From JANMGV01 sp037440405 (GTDB taxonomy: Bacteria > Planctomycetota > Planctomycetia > Pirellulales > Pirellulaceae), in the NCBI GenBank assembly GCA_037440405.1, contig JBBIUE010000009.1, forward strand, positions 1 to 64,000: a DNA stretch of 64,000 bases. Direction: 5' to 3'. The notes under the pieces are model-generated. The model worked only from the letters and a program-made list of their open reading frames with translations. It was not told the origin of the DNA and searched no databases. Shown piece by piece: positions 1 through 12,600 of the stretch. The position numbers were made by a program, and so were the translations under genes. Numbering within the stretch: the stretch's first letter is position 1; each line of letters begins with the position of its first letter.

Positions 1-2613
1 CACCGGCAAACTTTGAGCAGAGCGTAGAGTGACTGAGGAACCATCGTGGATTTCCCAGGACTGAATACCATCTCGACTCGAAACATACAACGTTTGTGCG
101 TCGGGACTGAAAATCGCGGCATGAGCTTTCCTCATGAACCGATGCTCTCGTAAGTTCCACGTACTTGTATCCCAGATTCCTACTCCCCGATCACTGGCCG
201 TTGCCAACAGCCGGCTGTCGGAGCTAAATTCAGCCGTTGCGACATTGTTTTCAAATCCTTCGACCGAGAACGGCTGAATCAGGGCTTCTCCAGTTAATAT
301 CTTCCAAAGTCCGATCGAGTTGGGAGTTCGAAACGCCATGAGTTCTCCCTCTCGCGATATTTTGGAGACGAACCCATCAATCGCTAAGATTTGCTCTCCG
401 GATGCGAGGTTCCACATGCTGGTTGCATTCTCACGCCAGCTATGAGAATAGAGAAATCGACCGTTGGGATGAAAGAACAATTCGGATACCACCCAAGAAT
501 GACCTAACAGGGTGCGATAGGGCTCGGAAGATTCGCTTTGTGTATCCCAGATGAAAATCTGGTCCCCTTCGACAACGGCAAGAAGCCTTCCATCCGCGCT
601 CCACGCTTGGCCATAGACGTCTTCAGGATGCAGGAATTCTCGGAGCATTCTGCGTTGGCCGATATCCCAAAGTTGAGTCAGATAGGCGCGTTCGCAATTG
701 ACCGAAAGAATTTGAGCCTTTGGATGAAAAGCAACGGTAATTGGCTCTGAAGGAACTTCAAATTCAAAGACTTCTTCCAAACTCAACAGGTCATGAATCG
801 AAACTGTAGAGTCCAAGTGTCCAACCGCAAGAAAGCGTCCATCTGAACTGAAGTCGCTCGCAAACATCGTTGAAGGCTTATCGACGCGATAGATACATTT
901 CTCATTTCGCCAATTCCAAACCTCCACCTTTCCTGAACCGTTGGCGAAAAAGGAAATGCTTAGGTGCCTGCCATCTGGATTAAACCGAACTTTCTCGTAG
1001 GAGTTGCTTACTGGAATCTTCGCGATCATTTCGTTGTCGCTGAATCGTCGAATAATCACCGTTTGGGAATCCCCATAACAATAATACTGCATGGAGAAAT
1101 CGACGTCGCGAGTGGAAAGCCCAGAGGATCCCGACACAGGCCACTCGGCGATCGGTACTAGATCGGGCAATGCGAGAGCCGCGATGGCGTCACCGCGCAT
1201 GTTTTCGATTTCATGGACCGAGAGGACGTCGGAGTCGCCCATTGCTTGGATCTCGCGAATCGCCCCCAAGGTTTGAAAGTGCTGGCCTGGACGGTTGCTG
1301 AAACGTCGGGCATTCGCGGTCGATTGGAGAGATTGCATGAGGCTCTTCTCTGCCCTTGCCTCAGCACGCTGCGCTTCACGCATGAGTCGATTAAAATAGA
1401 GCGCGACAAAGGGAGAGCACAGTCCCATGAGAACCAGGATCGTCACCATCGTCGCAAAGATAGGATTACGGCGGCTCCACAACCAAGTTCGATGGAGCGA
1501 AGAGATGCGTCGCGCGAGGATGGGCTCACTGCGGAGAAATCGTTGCAAATCGTCCGCGAGATCTTTGGCACTCTGGTATCGATGAGCGCTCTCCCGCTCG
1601 AGTGACTTCTCAATAATCAAAGAGAGATCTCGAGGAAAATCCGATCGCCATTTTCGAAGCGGCGTGGCGGACTCGTTGGTGATTTGGTAGATCAACTTTC
1701 CTCGCGTCTCTCCCTGAAACGCGGGACGAAGCGACAGCAATTCATAGATCGTGGCTCCCAGCGAGTAGATATCGCTTCGCAGATCGACGTTCCCGAGCAA
1801 CTGCTCCGGTGCCATGTAGCGGAGTGTGCCAAGCAGGTCTCCCGTCTGCGTCAGGTCTTGCTGGTCCTCCATCTTCGCCAATCCAAAATCCGTCACCCAA
1901 ACGGTGGCTTGCGCATCCACGATGAGATTCGCCGGTTTGATATCGCGGTGAATGATCCTGTGCTGATGAGCATAGTGCAGAGCTTCAGCCGCCTGACGTC
2001 CGAGGTTGGCGATACGCTTCCAGTACATTGGAGTCGATGGCTCGCCTAGCGCCAAAGCGATTGGAGGGCGAGAAGTTACATCCTCCAATCGCAACGTCTT
2101 CAACACGGTATCCAACGCCAGTCCATCAATGTACTGCATGGCATAGAAGTGGATACCGTTCTGCTCTCCGACTCCAAAGACGGGCACGATATTGGTATGG
2201 TGAAGCGCGGCAGCAGACCGAGCTTCACGCAGAAATCGCTTCCGAAAGCTCTCATCTCGAAGCTGGTTATCGGATAATACTTTGATCGCAACGCGTCGAC
2301 CTAGCGAAACTTGCTCGGCCTCGTAAACAATTCCCATGCCGCCCCGACCGATTTCTCGAATGAGTCGAAAGTCGCCCAACATCTGGTTGAGCTGCAGCGA
2401 TGGATGGAATCCCCCTCGAACTGTGTCGCTGTTGCTCTGAGAACGAAAATGCTCCAGCGCGTGCAGCGTAGGAAGCAGTTCGCCAATCTGTTGAGCGTAC
2501 ATAGGGAAGCGACTTGTGTAGTCCTCGATCGTCGGCAGCTCACCACGTCGCAACCGATCGAGATATTCTTCGATGACTTGATCCAGTTCAGGAACATTCG
2601 ACTCAGGTACCAC
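1..2613 (-). CDS. Transmembrane Ser/Thr protein kinase with WD40 C-terminus (3' end beyond window)
   Basis: The frame is open from a GTG at 2613 to the left edge (871 codons), so the C-terminus is missing. An in-frame stop at 2632-2634 forces the start to lie between there and the conserved N-terminal segment; GTG 2613 fits, with AGGAG about 11 nt upstream. The N-terminal part (LDRLRRGELPTIEDY) resembles the leader of planctomycete kinases. The kinase domain spans about residues 80-350: glycine loop GRGGMGIVYEA near 88, VAIK near 108, HRDIKPANL near 222, DFGLA near 243, and YMAPEQ. All catalytic residues are present, so it should be active. A hydrophobic segment (about 383-405, TMVTILVLMGL) is followed by WD40-type repeats (GRFLAVGHLDSTVSIHDL and others) that should lie outside the cytoplasm. 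It follows the sigma gene by 27 nt, and ECF-kinase pairs are known in Planctomycetes; kinase-dependent control of that sigma factor is inference. Confidence 0.9.
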   Translation of the reverse strand, partial: MVPESNVPELDQVIEEYLDRLRRGELPTIEDYTSRFPMYAQQIGELLPTLHALEHFRSQSNSDTVRGGFHPSLQLNQMLGDFRLIREIGRGGMGIVYEAEQVSLGRRVAIKVLSDNQLRDESFRKRFLREARSAAALHHTNIVPVFGVGEQNGIHFYAMQYIDGLALDTVLKTLRLEDVTSRPPIALALGEPSTPMYWKRIANLGRQAAEALHYAHQHRIIHRDIKPANLIVDAQATVWVTDFGLAKMEDQQDLTQTGDLLGTLRYMAPEQLLGNVDLRSDIYSLGATIYELLSLRPAFQGETRGKLIYQITNESATPLRKWRSDFPRDLSLIIEKSLERESAHRYQSAKDLADDLQRFLRSEPILARRISSLHRTWLWSRRNPIFATMVTILVLMGLCSPFVALYFNRLMREAQRAEARAEKSLMQSLQSTANARRFSNRPGQHFQTLGAIREIQAMGDSDVLSVHEIENMRGDAIAALALPDLVPIAEWPVSGSSGLSTRDVDFSMQYYCYGDSQTVIIRRFSDNEMIAKIPVSNSYEKVRFNPDGRHLSISFFANGSGKVEVWNWRNEKCIYRVDKPSTMFASDFSSDGRFLAVGHLDSTVSIHDLLSLEEVFEFEVPSEPITVAFHPKAQILSVNCERAYLTQLWDIGQRRMLREFLHPEDVYGQAWSADGRLLAVVEGDQIFIWDTQSESSEPYRTLLGHSWVVSELFFHPNGRFLYSHSWRENATSMWNLASGEQILAIDGFVSKISREGELMAFRTPNSIGLWKILTGEALIQPFSVEGFENNVATAEFSSDSRLLATASDRGVGIWDTSTWNLREHRFMRKAHAAIFSPDAQTLYVSSRDGIQSWEIHDGSSVTLRSAQSLPV

Positions 2614-2640
2614 TGTTTTTCGATCTCCTGGTCACCCTCT

Positions 2641-3267
2641 TCAAGAAAAGGAATCCCCACCTTGGGCAGCACGCATCAGATTCCTGAGAGTCGTTAATGC
2701 AGTCAGATACTTGCGCCCAACGGTCGAACGAGGAATCTCAAGTAGCTCGCTAATCTCAGTCAGACTCAGCTCTTCAAAGTGCTTCATCAACAGGAGTTCT
2801 CTGTCAAAAGGATTCATGGAACCGATCAATTGTTGCAGCTTTTCCATTTCCTCCTGACGTGTTAACTGCTTCGATGGAGTCAGGCCACTTTCCAAGATTT
2901 GAGAAGCCAAGACGCAAGAACCGACGCTCGGCAACATGCCGTCATAAAAGGGAACTTCCAAGCTGGCGTCGCGCAATGCCGTACCGAGATGCTTGCGATG
3001 CAATTCTGCCATCTTCAGCCAAGTGATGCGTCTCAGCCAACCTTGAAACGTCATCTCCGGAAAGTCTCTTTTGTCATGAAGCTTTCTCACCGCATCCATC
3101 AATGCTTCTTGGACAACATCCGATCCGTCAATACGACCACGCAATTGCGGATGAAGGCGATATTCCACCATGCGCTTCAGTTTGGGGCGGATCCCTTCGA
3201 TTTGCCTGGACAGTTCCGTAGACGACATGGTACTTGCGATCGAAACCATGAGCTCGCTGTCGGACAT
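2641..3267 (-). CDS. RNA polymerase sigma-70 family factor (ECF-like)
   Basis: A 208-residue protein with sigma region 2 (DVVQEALMDAVRKL, then FQGWLRRITWLKMAELHR) and region 4 (NPFDRELLLMKHFEELSL, then LTEISELLEIPRSTVGR, the helix-turn-helix). There is no region 1 or 3, as expected for ECF-type factors. The start is taken as ATG 3267 (MSDSEL); a GTG two codons upstream (3273) is an alternative. It heads a two-gene unit with the WD40 kinase and is divergent from the giant-protein gene, with about 410 nt between. No anti-sigma gene is adjacent; the kinase occupies that position. It could control its own operon and the divergent giant gene, but that is inference. Confidence 0.9.
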   Translation of the reverse strand: MSDSELMVSIASTMSSTELSRQIEGIRPKLKRMVEYRLHPQLRGRIDGSDVVQEALMDAVRKLHDKRDFPEMTFQGWLRRITWLKMAELHRKHLGTALRDASLEVPFYDGMLPSVGSCVLASQILESGLTPSKQLTRQEEMEKLQQLIGSMNPFDRELLLMKHFEELSLTEISELLEIPRSTVGRKYLTALTTLRNLMRAAQGGDSFS

Positions 3268-3679
3268 GATCACCGCCGTTCTTCATCAACATCGAACCAG
3301 ATCGATTTACCTGACAGTTTACAGTGAAAGTTCTACCTGCGAAGCAGTAAGCAATCCTGGAACGAGTGCGGGGCCCGTCATTCTCCGCAAAGAAACAGAA
3401 ATGCCTCACTGATCTCCCTGCAGGTTTCAGCGTTTCTAAGAAAATTCCCATTCTCCTTCAGATCGTGTGAGACGATGGGCTCGAGGCTGCATTTCTAGCT
3501 ATGGAGATTTTCTCCACCTCGACCACGGAACTAGGTCCGTTTTGGTTTGATCGCCTGAAAAAGGACCCTTTTTCAGCGGCTCTGTCGTTGTTTTCCAGCA
3601 TCCACAACATTCATTTTCGACTTGGTCCGTTGCCTCTCGCACGGACTGTTGTACTCCCCAGGTGTTGAGCCCATCCACT
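3268..3679. promoter_or_regulatory. Divergent intergenic region between sigma factor and giant-protein gene
   Basis: About 410 nt without a convincing gene. It must carry promoters in both directions, but no clear -35/-10 pair could be assigned. It contains the 22-nt palindrome annotated at 3555-3576 and two copies of GGTCCGTT (near 3535 and 3623). Short reading frames here have no recognisable product. Confidence 0.5.
3555..3576. promoter_or_regulatory. Perfect 10-bp inverted repeat (candidate operator or mRNA hairpin)
   Basis: The arms CTGAAAAAGG and CCTTTTTCAG are exact reverse complements separated by AC. It lies 104 nt before the ATG of the giant gene and about 290 nt before the sigma gene. 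Because the flanking genes diverge, a terminator is not expected here, so an operator or 5' leader hairpin is more likely. The structure is seen; the role is inferred. Confidence 0.45.
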
Positions 3680-6600
3680 ATGCCACGTTCCCGTTTGAAA
3701 TCAGCTGATACCACCAGATTCCGCATCACTAACGAATCCGCGAACTCGTCATGCTTGCGAGGACGACTGCGAAGAATGGATCGCCGAAGGCGGCTCTTGC
3801 CACGTATTGAGTCTCTTGAATCACGTCATCTTCTCGCCGTAGTCACTTGGGATGGTGGTGGAGATAACCTCAACTGGGAGGACCCGTTGAACTGGGACTC
3901 CGACTCGTTACCCGCATTGACTGACGATGTGTTCCTGCCCTTCTTGGGGGGGCCTGCTCCTACCGAGGTGCAACTGAGTTCATCCGTTGCGGTGCAGTCG
4001 CTTACCATTACTGGATTGGATTACAGCCAAGATGCGAAGGTTCGATTTTCTCTTCTTGCTTCATCCAGTCTCGTCGTCGCTTCGACTGTTCGAGCAGAGC
4101 ACGCGGATATCTTCATTTTAGGAAGTAGTCTCACATCGAACTCGGTGCTCCTCAACCAACAAGCCTACCTGAGAGGTGCTGATGCGCTCCTCACAGCATC
4201 CGACGTCATCAATCGTGAAGGATCAATTCAATGGGACGATAACGGAGGTGGTTTTACATCCCCTTTCAACATCGATGGAAACTACACGCAGGAGCCACTT
4301 GGAACCTTTGCGACGGTCGTTGATCCTCTTGGTAATTCATTAGCAGGTCAAGTCATTGTGTCTGGCCAAGCGAATCTCAACGGAAGGTTCTTGCTCATTC
4401 CCACGACCAACGATCCCCTGGACGTAACGCAAGGGTTTACTCCCTTCATCTTCAACAGTCGATCCGGAAATTTCAGTGAGCTTCACGCTGAAAAGTATAA
4501 CTTTGAATTGACCTCGCCTTTCACCTTGGAGCACAACGCGACGAATGTTGCCTTTCATGGAAATGTGTACGTCGTTAATTCTTTCGCTGATAGCGGTGCG
4601 GGGACCCTGAGAGAAGCAATCCTGCTTGCCAATGCTTCACCGGACCCATCTCTGATTGGCTTTCGAGTTCTTGGGGCGCCGATCGTTGTGCTTTCAGCCT
4701 TGCCAGCAATTACGGAGGCCGTGGAGATCAACGCCACCCAGCTTGGCGTATACACTTCCTCGCCAATCATTGCACTCTTCGGTGCGGCTGCTCCTCCAGG
4801 AACGAATGGCCTTCGTATTGAGGCGGACGACTGCATCATCAGTGGATTGGCTATCACCAATTTCGGAACGGGCGCCGGAATTTTAGTTGAGAATGCCTCG
4901 AACATCCAAATCTACGCCAATTACTTGGGGGTGAATACTGCAGGAACGGCAGCCGCCCCAAACTTTCGTGGAGTCCAACTTGTCAACGCCGTTGATTCGA
5001 GAATCGGCGATGGGACTGCGCATCGGCGCAATGTCATCGGAGGTAATCAACACGGTATTTCGGTTGGAAGTAGTCAAGGATTGACCATTCAAGGCAACTA
5101 CATCGGAACCAACCGATTTGGTTCGGCCTCGATTGCCAATGTAACCGGTGTTTTTGTCATCGATTCAACCAACCTTCAGATCGGCGGTTCGAATCCTGGT
5201 GAAGGAAATTTGATTTCAGGTAATCAAACAGGCATTTATGGCAACTCAAATTCAGCATCCAAAATTCAAGGGAATATCATCGGACTCGATCGCGATGGAA
5301 ACAATCCGATTCCCAATTCATTTTACGGGATGAATCTGGATGATTTACCATTCGAAACGGAAGTCGGAGGTTCTGTTCCCGGCGCGAGGAATATCATCAG
5401 CGGAAACGATGTGGGCATTATTAATTATACGCAAGGAATTCGCATTCGCGGTAACTATATCGGCGTTGATGGTACGGGAACGATCGCCCGTCCCAATAAT
5501 ATTGGCATTTATTTGCTCGAAGATCACGGAGTCGTTGGAGGTTCGTCCCCCGAAGAGGCCAACGTCATCTCTGGCAACCGCACCGGTGTACAAGTCGAGT
5601 TCTATCAATGGAATCGCATCATTGGCAATCGGATTGGGCTCAATGGAGCCGGCACGGCTACGATTGGCAATGACATTGGTGTTCGACTCGGCGAATTATC
5701 GCGATTCACTTCGGTCGGAGGGGAAGTGCCCGGAGAAGCCAACATTATTGTTGGCAACGATATTGGTGTGGAGCTTACCAATTCTCAGGCAGACAATCAA
5801 GTTCGAGGAAACTACATCGGTCTGCATCCGAGCTTGCCCGGAACTTTTGGAAACATTACTGGGGTGAGTATCTCCAATGGCGCGTCCCGCGCAACGATTG
5901 GTGGCAACTCACCGAGCGCTCGCAACATCATCAGCGGTAATTCGGGAAGTGGAGTTCATATTTCTGGCGCGAGCACCAATACGAACAAGATCGTCGGGAA
6001 TTGGATTGGCTTAGGTGGCGACGGTACGACTGTGGTGGCGAATGGACAATACGGTGTTTTTTTGTCCGGAGGTGAAAACAATCGAATCGGTGACTTTACG
6101 GACATTCCTGGTACGGGCGAGGGAAATGTCATATCTGGCAATAGTTTGTCTGGTATTTACGTCAATGGTTCGAATGGTGAAACGATACGCGGAAATCTAA
6201 TCGGTTTGGATGCTGCGGGAGTCGTCGCGCGACCCAATCTTGGCTCCGGCATTGCCATCGCCAATGGCTTGCCTCATACGATCGGTGGAACAGATTTGGA
6301 TGACGGAATAGAGGACGGAAACGTAAGGAGTCGCAACGTCATCTCTGGTAATGCTGGAAACGGTATTGGATTGTCAGGTGGTCCGTCCGACCTACTGATC
6401 CAAGGCAACTTCATTGGAACGAACCGCGACGGAACATCTGCTGTACCCAATGGACTAAGCGGAATTGAAGTATCTAGCTCTTATTCGGTGTTGATTGGAG
6501 GTAGTGCCCCAGGGGCAGGCAATCTGATCTCGGGAAATCTCGGCATCGGAATCTCGACCCAGCAACTTGCTTTGCCGCTGCAAACCGTTTCCATCGAGGG

Positions 6601-9600
6601 TAATCTGATTGGAACCGATCGCACCGGGACCTACCCCATTCCAAATTCGCTTGGTGGAATTTCGGTAAACAATCAATTGCCGAATTCAGTCGTTGTCGGC
6701 GGGCCCCTACCTCAGTCAAGAAACGTCGTTAGTGGAAATGGACGATTTGGCATTCGCATCCTCAGCAACTCGGTCCTTGTCGATAACAACCTAATTGGAA
6801 CCGATCGGACCGGCAGCATCAGTTTAGGGAACGCGACCTTCGGAGTGGTCTTTGCGGGTGGCGATCATGGCATTCTGCAAAACAACACGATTGCCGGAAA
6901 CGTGCTCGGGCAAGTACAACTGCAAGCGGGCTCCATTTTCAATGAAATTAAGGGAAATCGCATTGGCATCGGCGCTGTCGATGTTGAACTTCTTCCCGGA
7001 TCCAGCCCGACTCGCGCTCCACAGGGGATCGTCCTCGACGGATCAGCCCTGAATCAGGTAGGAACCCTCGGAGCGCCGAACACCATCGGCTATGCATCCG
7101 TTGCGGGGATCGCTCTCATCAATGGCGCGACGAGCAATCAGATCATCGCCAACAGGATTGGCGCAAACATTCTCGGAAATGAAATTGCAAACCAAGTTGG
7201 TATTTATGTTGATGACCAAAGCAGCAACAACCAATTTCAAGAAAACGATGTTCGATTTTCGGTTGCCGACAATTTTCTGATCGAAGGTCCAGGCACCGTT
7301 CTCACGGGGAATACAACCGCACAAATGGGAGGGCAAGCCATTCGCTTGTCACCATCGAGCTTGGCTCCGGGTAGCATCCTCATCACGCAGGTCGTCGGTG
7401 GAATCACACCACTGGTCATGGGGGAAATTCAAGCCGAAGCTAATTCGACCTACAATATCGGACTCTTCTCGGGAACCTCACCCGGCCAAGCAAACCAATA
7501 TCTCGGGTCCGAAAGCATATTCACCGATGCCTCCGGCTTTGCGGAGTTTGCCATTACTCCGCCAGTCGGGCAGGCCAATGGATTTATCGCCGCTACCTTG
7601 ACCGGGTTAAGTAGCTACGGGATGGTCAGCACTTCGGAGCTATCCAGTAGTGTACTGGCTACTCCAGCAGTCATTTTAGGGTTACCCCGTCGCAGCCCGG
7701 AAGGTACGCCGATCACCCTCTCGGCATTCGCTTCGACGAATCCCGTTATCGGTTATTTCTGGACGCTTACCAAGAATGGACAGCCGTATGCATTCGAATC
7801 GCGCCAAGATGGAGTACAAACAGAGGGTGGAATTCAATTTATTCCCGATGATGAGGGCGACTTCCAGGTTTCGCTGCGCGTGCTGATGGATGATGGAAGC
7901 CAGTATCTCTTAGGCCCTTATTCCATCGACGTTTACAATATTGACCCAACCGCTAGTTTTGACTACACGCCGTCCCTCCCGCAAGCTGGAGTGGAATTGA
8001 TCCTCACGAGCAGCCGGCAGGATCCAGGTTCACAAGACTCTTTGACATCGGCGTGGGAAGTTCGATACGGAACTCCGACCGGTTCCCTTGTTTTTGAACA
8101 GGCAGCATCAAGCTTGCTTCAAGCAAGCTTCACTCCGCAGTTTGGTGGCTTTTACTATGTCACGCTGACCGTCGACGATGGAGATGCTGGTGTTCGCAGA
8201 GTAACGCGAGAAATCGAGGTCTCCGGCCTCGTCGCTTCCGCAGAGATATTGGTCTCGAACTTGACCGTGAACGAAGGCGACACGGTTCGTGCTTACGTTC
8301 CCGAATCATTGTTGAATCGGAGCGAGCAGTATCAATTCAACTGGACATTGCTCAAGATCAGTGGTTCATCAACGACCGCTTTTCCGTTTCTCATTCCGTC
8401 ATCGGGAGTGATCGAATTTGTACCTGACGACGATGGCATCTATGAAATCGAGTTGGTCGTTCAGCAAGGGTCGACGACCCTAACCATCGAATCGAAATCA
8501 GTCACTGCTCTGAACGTCCATCCCTTCGTCACCATTCAGGATGCGCCGCAGTTCGGATTCGTGGGAACGGCGATCGCGCTTTCGTCTGCAGTTACCGATC
8601 CGGGAAGTTCCGACACGCATTCCATCGACTGGACGGTCGAACGCGATCGCGAGAATCTCCCGAGCATGAGCGGAACAGGTTCGACCTTTACCTTCACTCC
8701 GGATGCTGCTGGAGTCTATGTGGTAACCGCAAAAGCCGTCGACGATGACGGAGGCGAGAACCAAACGAAAAGGGTGATTTACGTTTCCAGGGAAAATGTC
8801 CCAATCGAGATCCAGGCCCCAGCTGGACCGTTCGTCGAAGGAGGGCACTATGTCTTTACGGTTGACGTACCTGAAAGCGGGGCTCAATTCTCCTGGCGCG
8901 CGGTTGCTGCGAATGGCACGACGGTAGCTTCCTCGACGGCCGAGATGTTCGCCTTCTCGCCGCTGCAAGGCGGCTCCTATTGGATCGAAGTGAACCTGGA
9001 ATGGAGCGATGATAGGAAGGCATTCGCAATCTACGGCCCCTTGGTCGTTTCCGGAGTTGCTCCAGCGATTTCATCGATCGAAGTCCTGTCTCCATCATCC
9101 ACCCCGATCTATGAAGGAACGCCCGTTATCGTGCAGGCCCATGCCGTCGATCCTCGTGAGTCTATTGGACTGACCTACCGATGGGAAGTTCGATCACCGG
9201 CTGCAGGCTCCTTCACCAGTATGAGCGCCCGTCCGGGCGAACCGTCCCAAATCGAATTCGTGCCGGTGGACGATGGCGAATACAGTGTGCGATTGACGGT
9301 CGTGGACTCGCAGGGCTTGTCATCGCAAGATACGATCACAATCTTGATTGAGAACGCGAACCCCTTCGCAACCATGGATGCTATTTGTCTCGGTGGGTCC
9401 GACGAGATCGTACTCGTGGCTATTGCCAACGATCCTGGTGTGGCAGATGTTCCCGACCTGCAGTTCGAATGGAGCATCAACGGAGGAACGTACTCCGCTC
9501 CGTCTCCGTCCTCTGAGTTCACGGTTTCGAGAATCGGGCTGGTGGGCGTCGATCTTCGCATCACCGATGGTGACGGCGGCGTCTTCGAAATGAACTACTA

Positions 9601-12600
9601 CGTCGTGCAGGGCTCGCCAGGGAATGATGTCATTCACGTAAACGCCGCGACAGAATCGGCCTCGGGAGTTGCCGATTTCTTGCTTGTGCTTGGGTTAGAC
9701 GGCAACGACATCATTACCATCGATGCTTCCGTGACGAAGCGTGTAATCGCGATTGGTGGCGATGGCGACGACACACTCGACGCATCATCGGCACTTGGCG
9801 CCGTCGTCCTCATCGGAGGAAGTGGTGACGATACGCTTCTCGGTGGATCTGGAGATGACTTGCTTATCGCCGGTTCCGGTAACAACATCCTTGTCGGAGG
9901 CGAAGGAAATAACCGCTTGGAAGGTGGTGGCAATGACTCCATGTATGGAGGCTCCGGAAACGACTACTATGTCATTCACTTTAGCGAAGTCTTGGTCGAA
10001 GATGCAGGTGGATACGATATCATCGATCTTTCTCAGTCTCGGGAAGGGGTCACACTGAACCTGAGTGTCAATGAGGGAGAACCTCAGGCGGTTTTTCTCG
10101 GCAGTACACTTGCGATCCGCGGCGCGTTCGAGCAGTTGATCGGTAGTCCATTCGATGATTACCTCGAAACAAGTACACCGGGGACCATCCTTCTTGGTGG
10201 GGCTGGCAATGATGTTCTCGTCGCCTCAGGCTCGGATACCGTTCTGAATGGTGGGGACGGCAATAATACGTTGCTCCTGAATGACGCTTCCGGCAGATTC
10301 CTCACGGGCAATGGCAACAATACCATCTCCGGAACCCTGACTTCTTCGGGAACGACACTGATTGTGACTCGAGATGGCGATGACAACGTACAAATCAGTG
10401 GATCTTCATCCGATCTTGCGAATGTTTCGATCTCCCTGGGAGATGGACAGAATCAATTGTCAGGTGAATATCTCAGCGGGAAGATCTACGCCGGATTTGG
10501 TGGTGAGATAGAGGATCTGGATGCCTTCGGGTCCGCGAGTTCGCGATCGACGATCACTGTTAGCAATTCTGAAGATATCGGGATCTTCGGATCAACGACC
10601 ACCGGCAGTTCTGTGACCGTCCTCAACAGCAGCGATGTTTCCATCTATGGTTCAGGACTCATGCTGATCAGCGATTCCTCGAACGTTTCCATCGAGACGA
10701 CGTTGTTCGGGATCGCAACATCTAACCCGATTTCCGCTCGTATACAAGTCACCAATTCTTCTGACATTGGGATCTACGGTTCATTTCAGAGCGACACCGA
10801 TTCCTGGATCGCGTCCATCTCCGATTCGACGGCTGTGTCCATTTTCGGGTCTGCCACCGGCAAGAATCAAATAACCATTGCCGACTCTTCGGACATCGGC
10901 ATTTTCGGTTCGACCATCGGAACTCAGCAAATTCTGGTTACCAATTCGTCCGACATCGGCATCTTTGGGTCGGTCAGTGGAGACAAGCGAATCGCCATTC
11001 GAAGCAGCAGCGATATTGGTATCTTTGGGCTGTCGGGAGGGGATATCGAACTATTGGAATCGAGTCAAGTTCGAATCGAAGCATCCCAATTTGGATCGAC
11101 CGCCTCCGAATCGAGTATCCATGTAACGGTGGAAGATTCATCGAGCATTGGCATCTTCGGTTCGACCTCTCCTACAGGGCCATCGTTGTCGGCGACGATC
11201 ATTCAATCCAGTGATGTTGGGATTTTCGGTTCGGCAACTGGAGAGCCGACAACCATCACGGTATTGAACGCATCGGACGTTGGAATCTTTGGTTCAGCGT
11301 CTCCGACGGGAAGTACCCTGACGGTCTCGGTCCAGAATTCGAGCGATATCGGAATCTTTGGATCGACTCGTTCTGGCGATCAAATTTCGGTCAAGAACAG
11401 TCAGGATATTGGCATCTTCAATCTTGCGGATGGCAGCGCAACGCTCGAGGAAGTTACTCACGCCGTGGTTTCGGCATCTGACTTTGGAATCGTATCCGGA
11501 TCGAGTCGCATTACGGTTCGACAATCCAGCGATATTGGAATTTTCGGATCGACATCGGATCAGAGCACCGAACTGGTAGCAACCGTGTTGCAATCCACAG
11601 AGGTAGGCATCTTTGGCTCTGCTGTTTCAGGCACGATTTCCGTTTCAGCAAGCTCCGATATCGGGATATTCGGCAGTACCGGTCCTACGACAGTCCGCGT
11701 CGCCTCCTCAGAGAATGTCGGCATCTACAGTGGTCATGGAGATGACATTTCGATCGAGAACTCACAGCTCGTTCGCGTCGAAGGAGGTGTTTTTGGAGGA
11801 GTATCGCAAGGTGGCATTCGTGTGGCGGTATCTGGCAACAGTGGTGACATCGGTATTTTTGGTACGTCGCTGTCGGATGCGATCGTCGTTTCGGGCGGCC
11901 ATCAAATCGGGTTGTTCTTGCGCGATGGTGAAGATCAGGTCGAAATTGAGCAGACCATCGCCGTCGTAGCCTTCACCGACGGCGGTAACGACACCATTGA
12001 AGTTCGCGACGGGAAAGAACTATTGTTGCACTTGGGGGACGGCGACGATGTTCTCCTGATTTACGGAGGTCGACAGATATACGGTATTGGCGACACCGGG
12101 GAAGATGCGATGATTGTGGTCGACGGCCAAAACATGGTTTTGGATGGAGGTATGGAGGACGACCTAATCATTGTTCTTGGAGGTGAATCCCTGATTCTCC
12201 GTGGCGATGATGGGCAAGATCGAATCACGCTGTTCGGAGGCGTGGGCATTCAAGCGAACGGAGGAATGGGTTCCGATACGCTCTCCGTAGTTGGTTCACT
12301 CGGTGGAGCACTCGATGCCGGCATGGTCTATGCACTGCTGGATGGTCAGGACGGCAATGATCTTCTGATCGTGCGACCGCTCTTAAGTTTGGCCGATCGA
12401 GGTCTGAATCCGACGTTCGATGATGATCCGCTTGAGCTCTTTCCAAGTTGGTTTGATGTCCCCGACTGGGTGGCTTTCCCTGTGCGATCGTCCGTCGCAT
12501 CATCCTTGCTTCTCTTGGGAGGCGCGGGAGACGACGAGATCAACTTGTCCGGAGGATTGCGGCTCTACGCACTGGGAGGCGATGGCAGTGATTCTATCAT

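Noticed and set aside
2311..2697. 128-residue plus-strand reading frame opposite the kinase gene
   Set aside because: The minus strand encodes a complete kinase domain with catalytic motifs there; the plus frame shows no recognisable features.
4990..6740. Possible tandem DNA satellite
   Set aside because: The units are diverged at nucleotide level but conserved as protein beta-helix repeats within one open frame.
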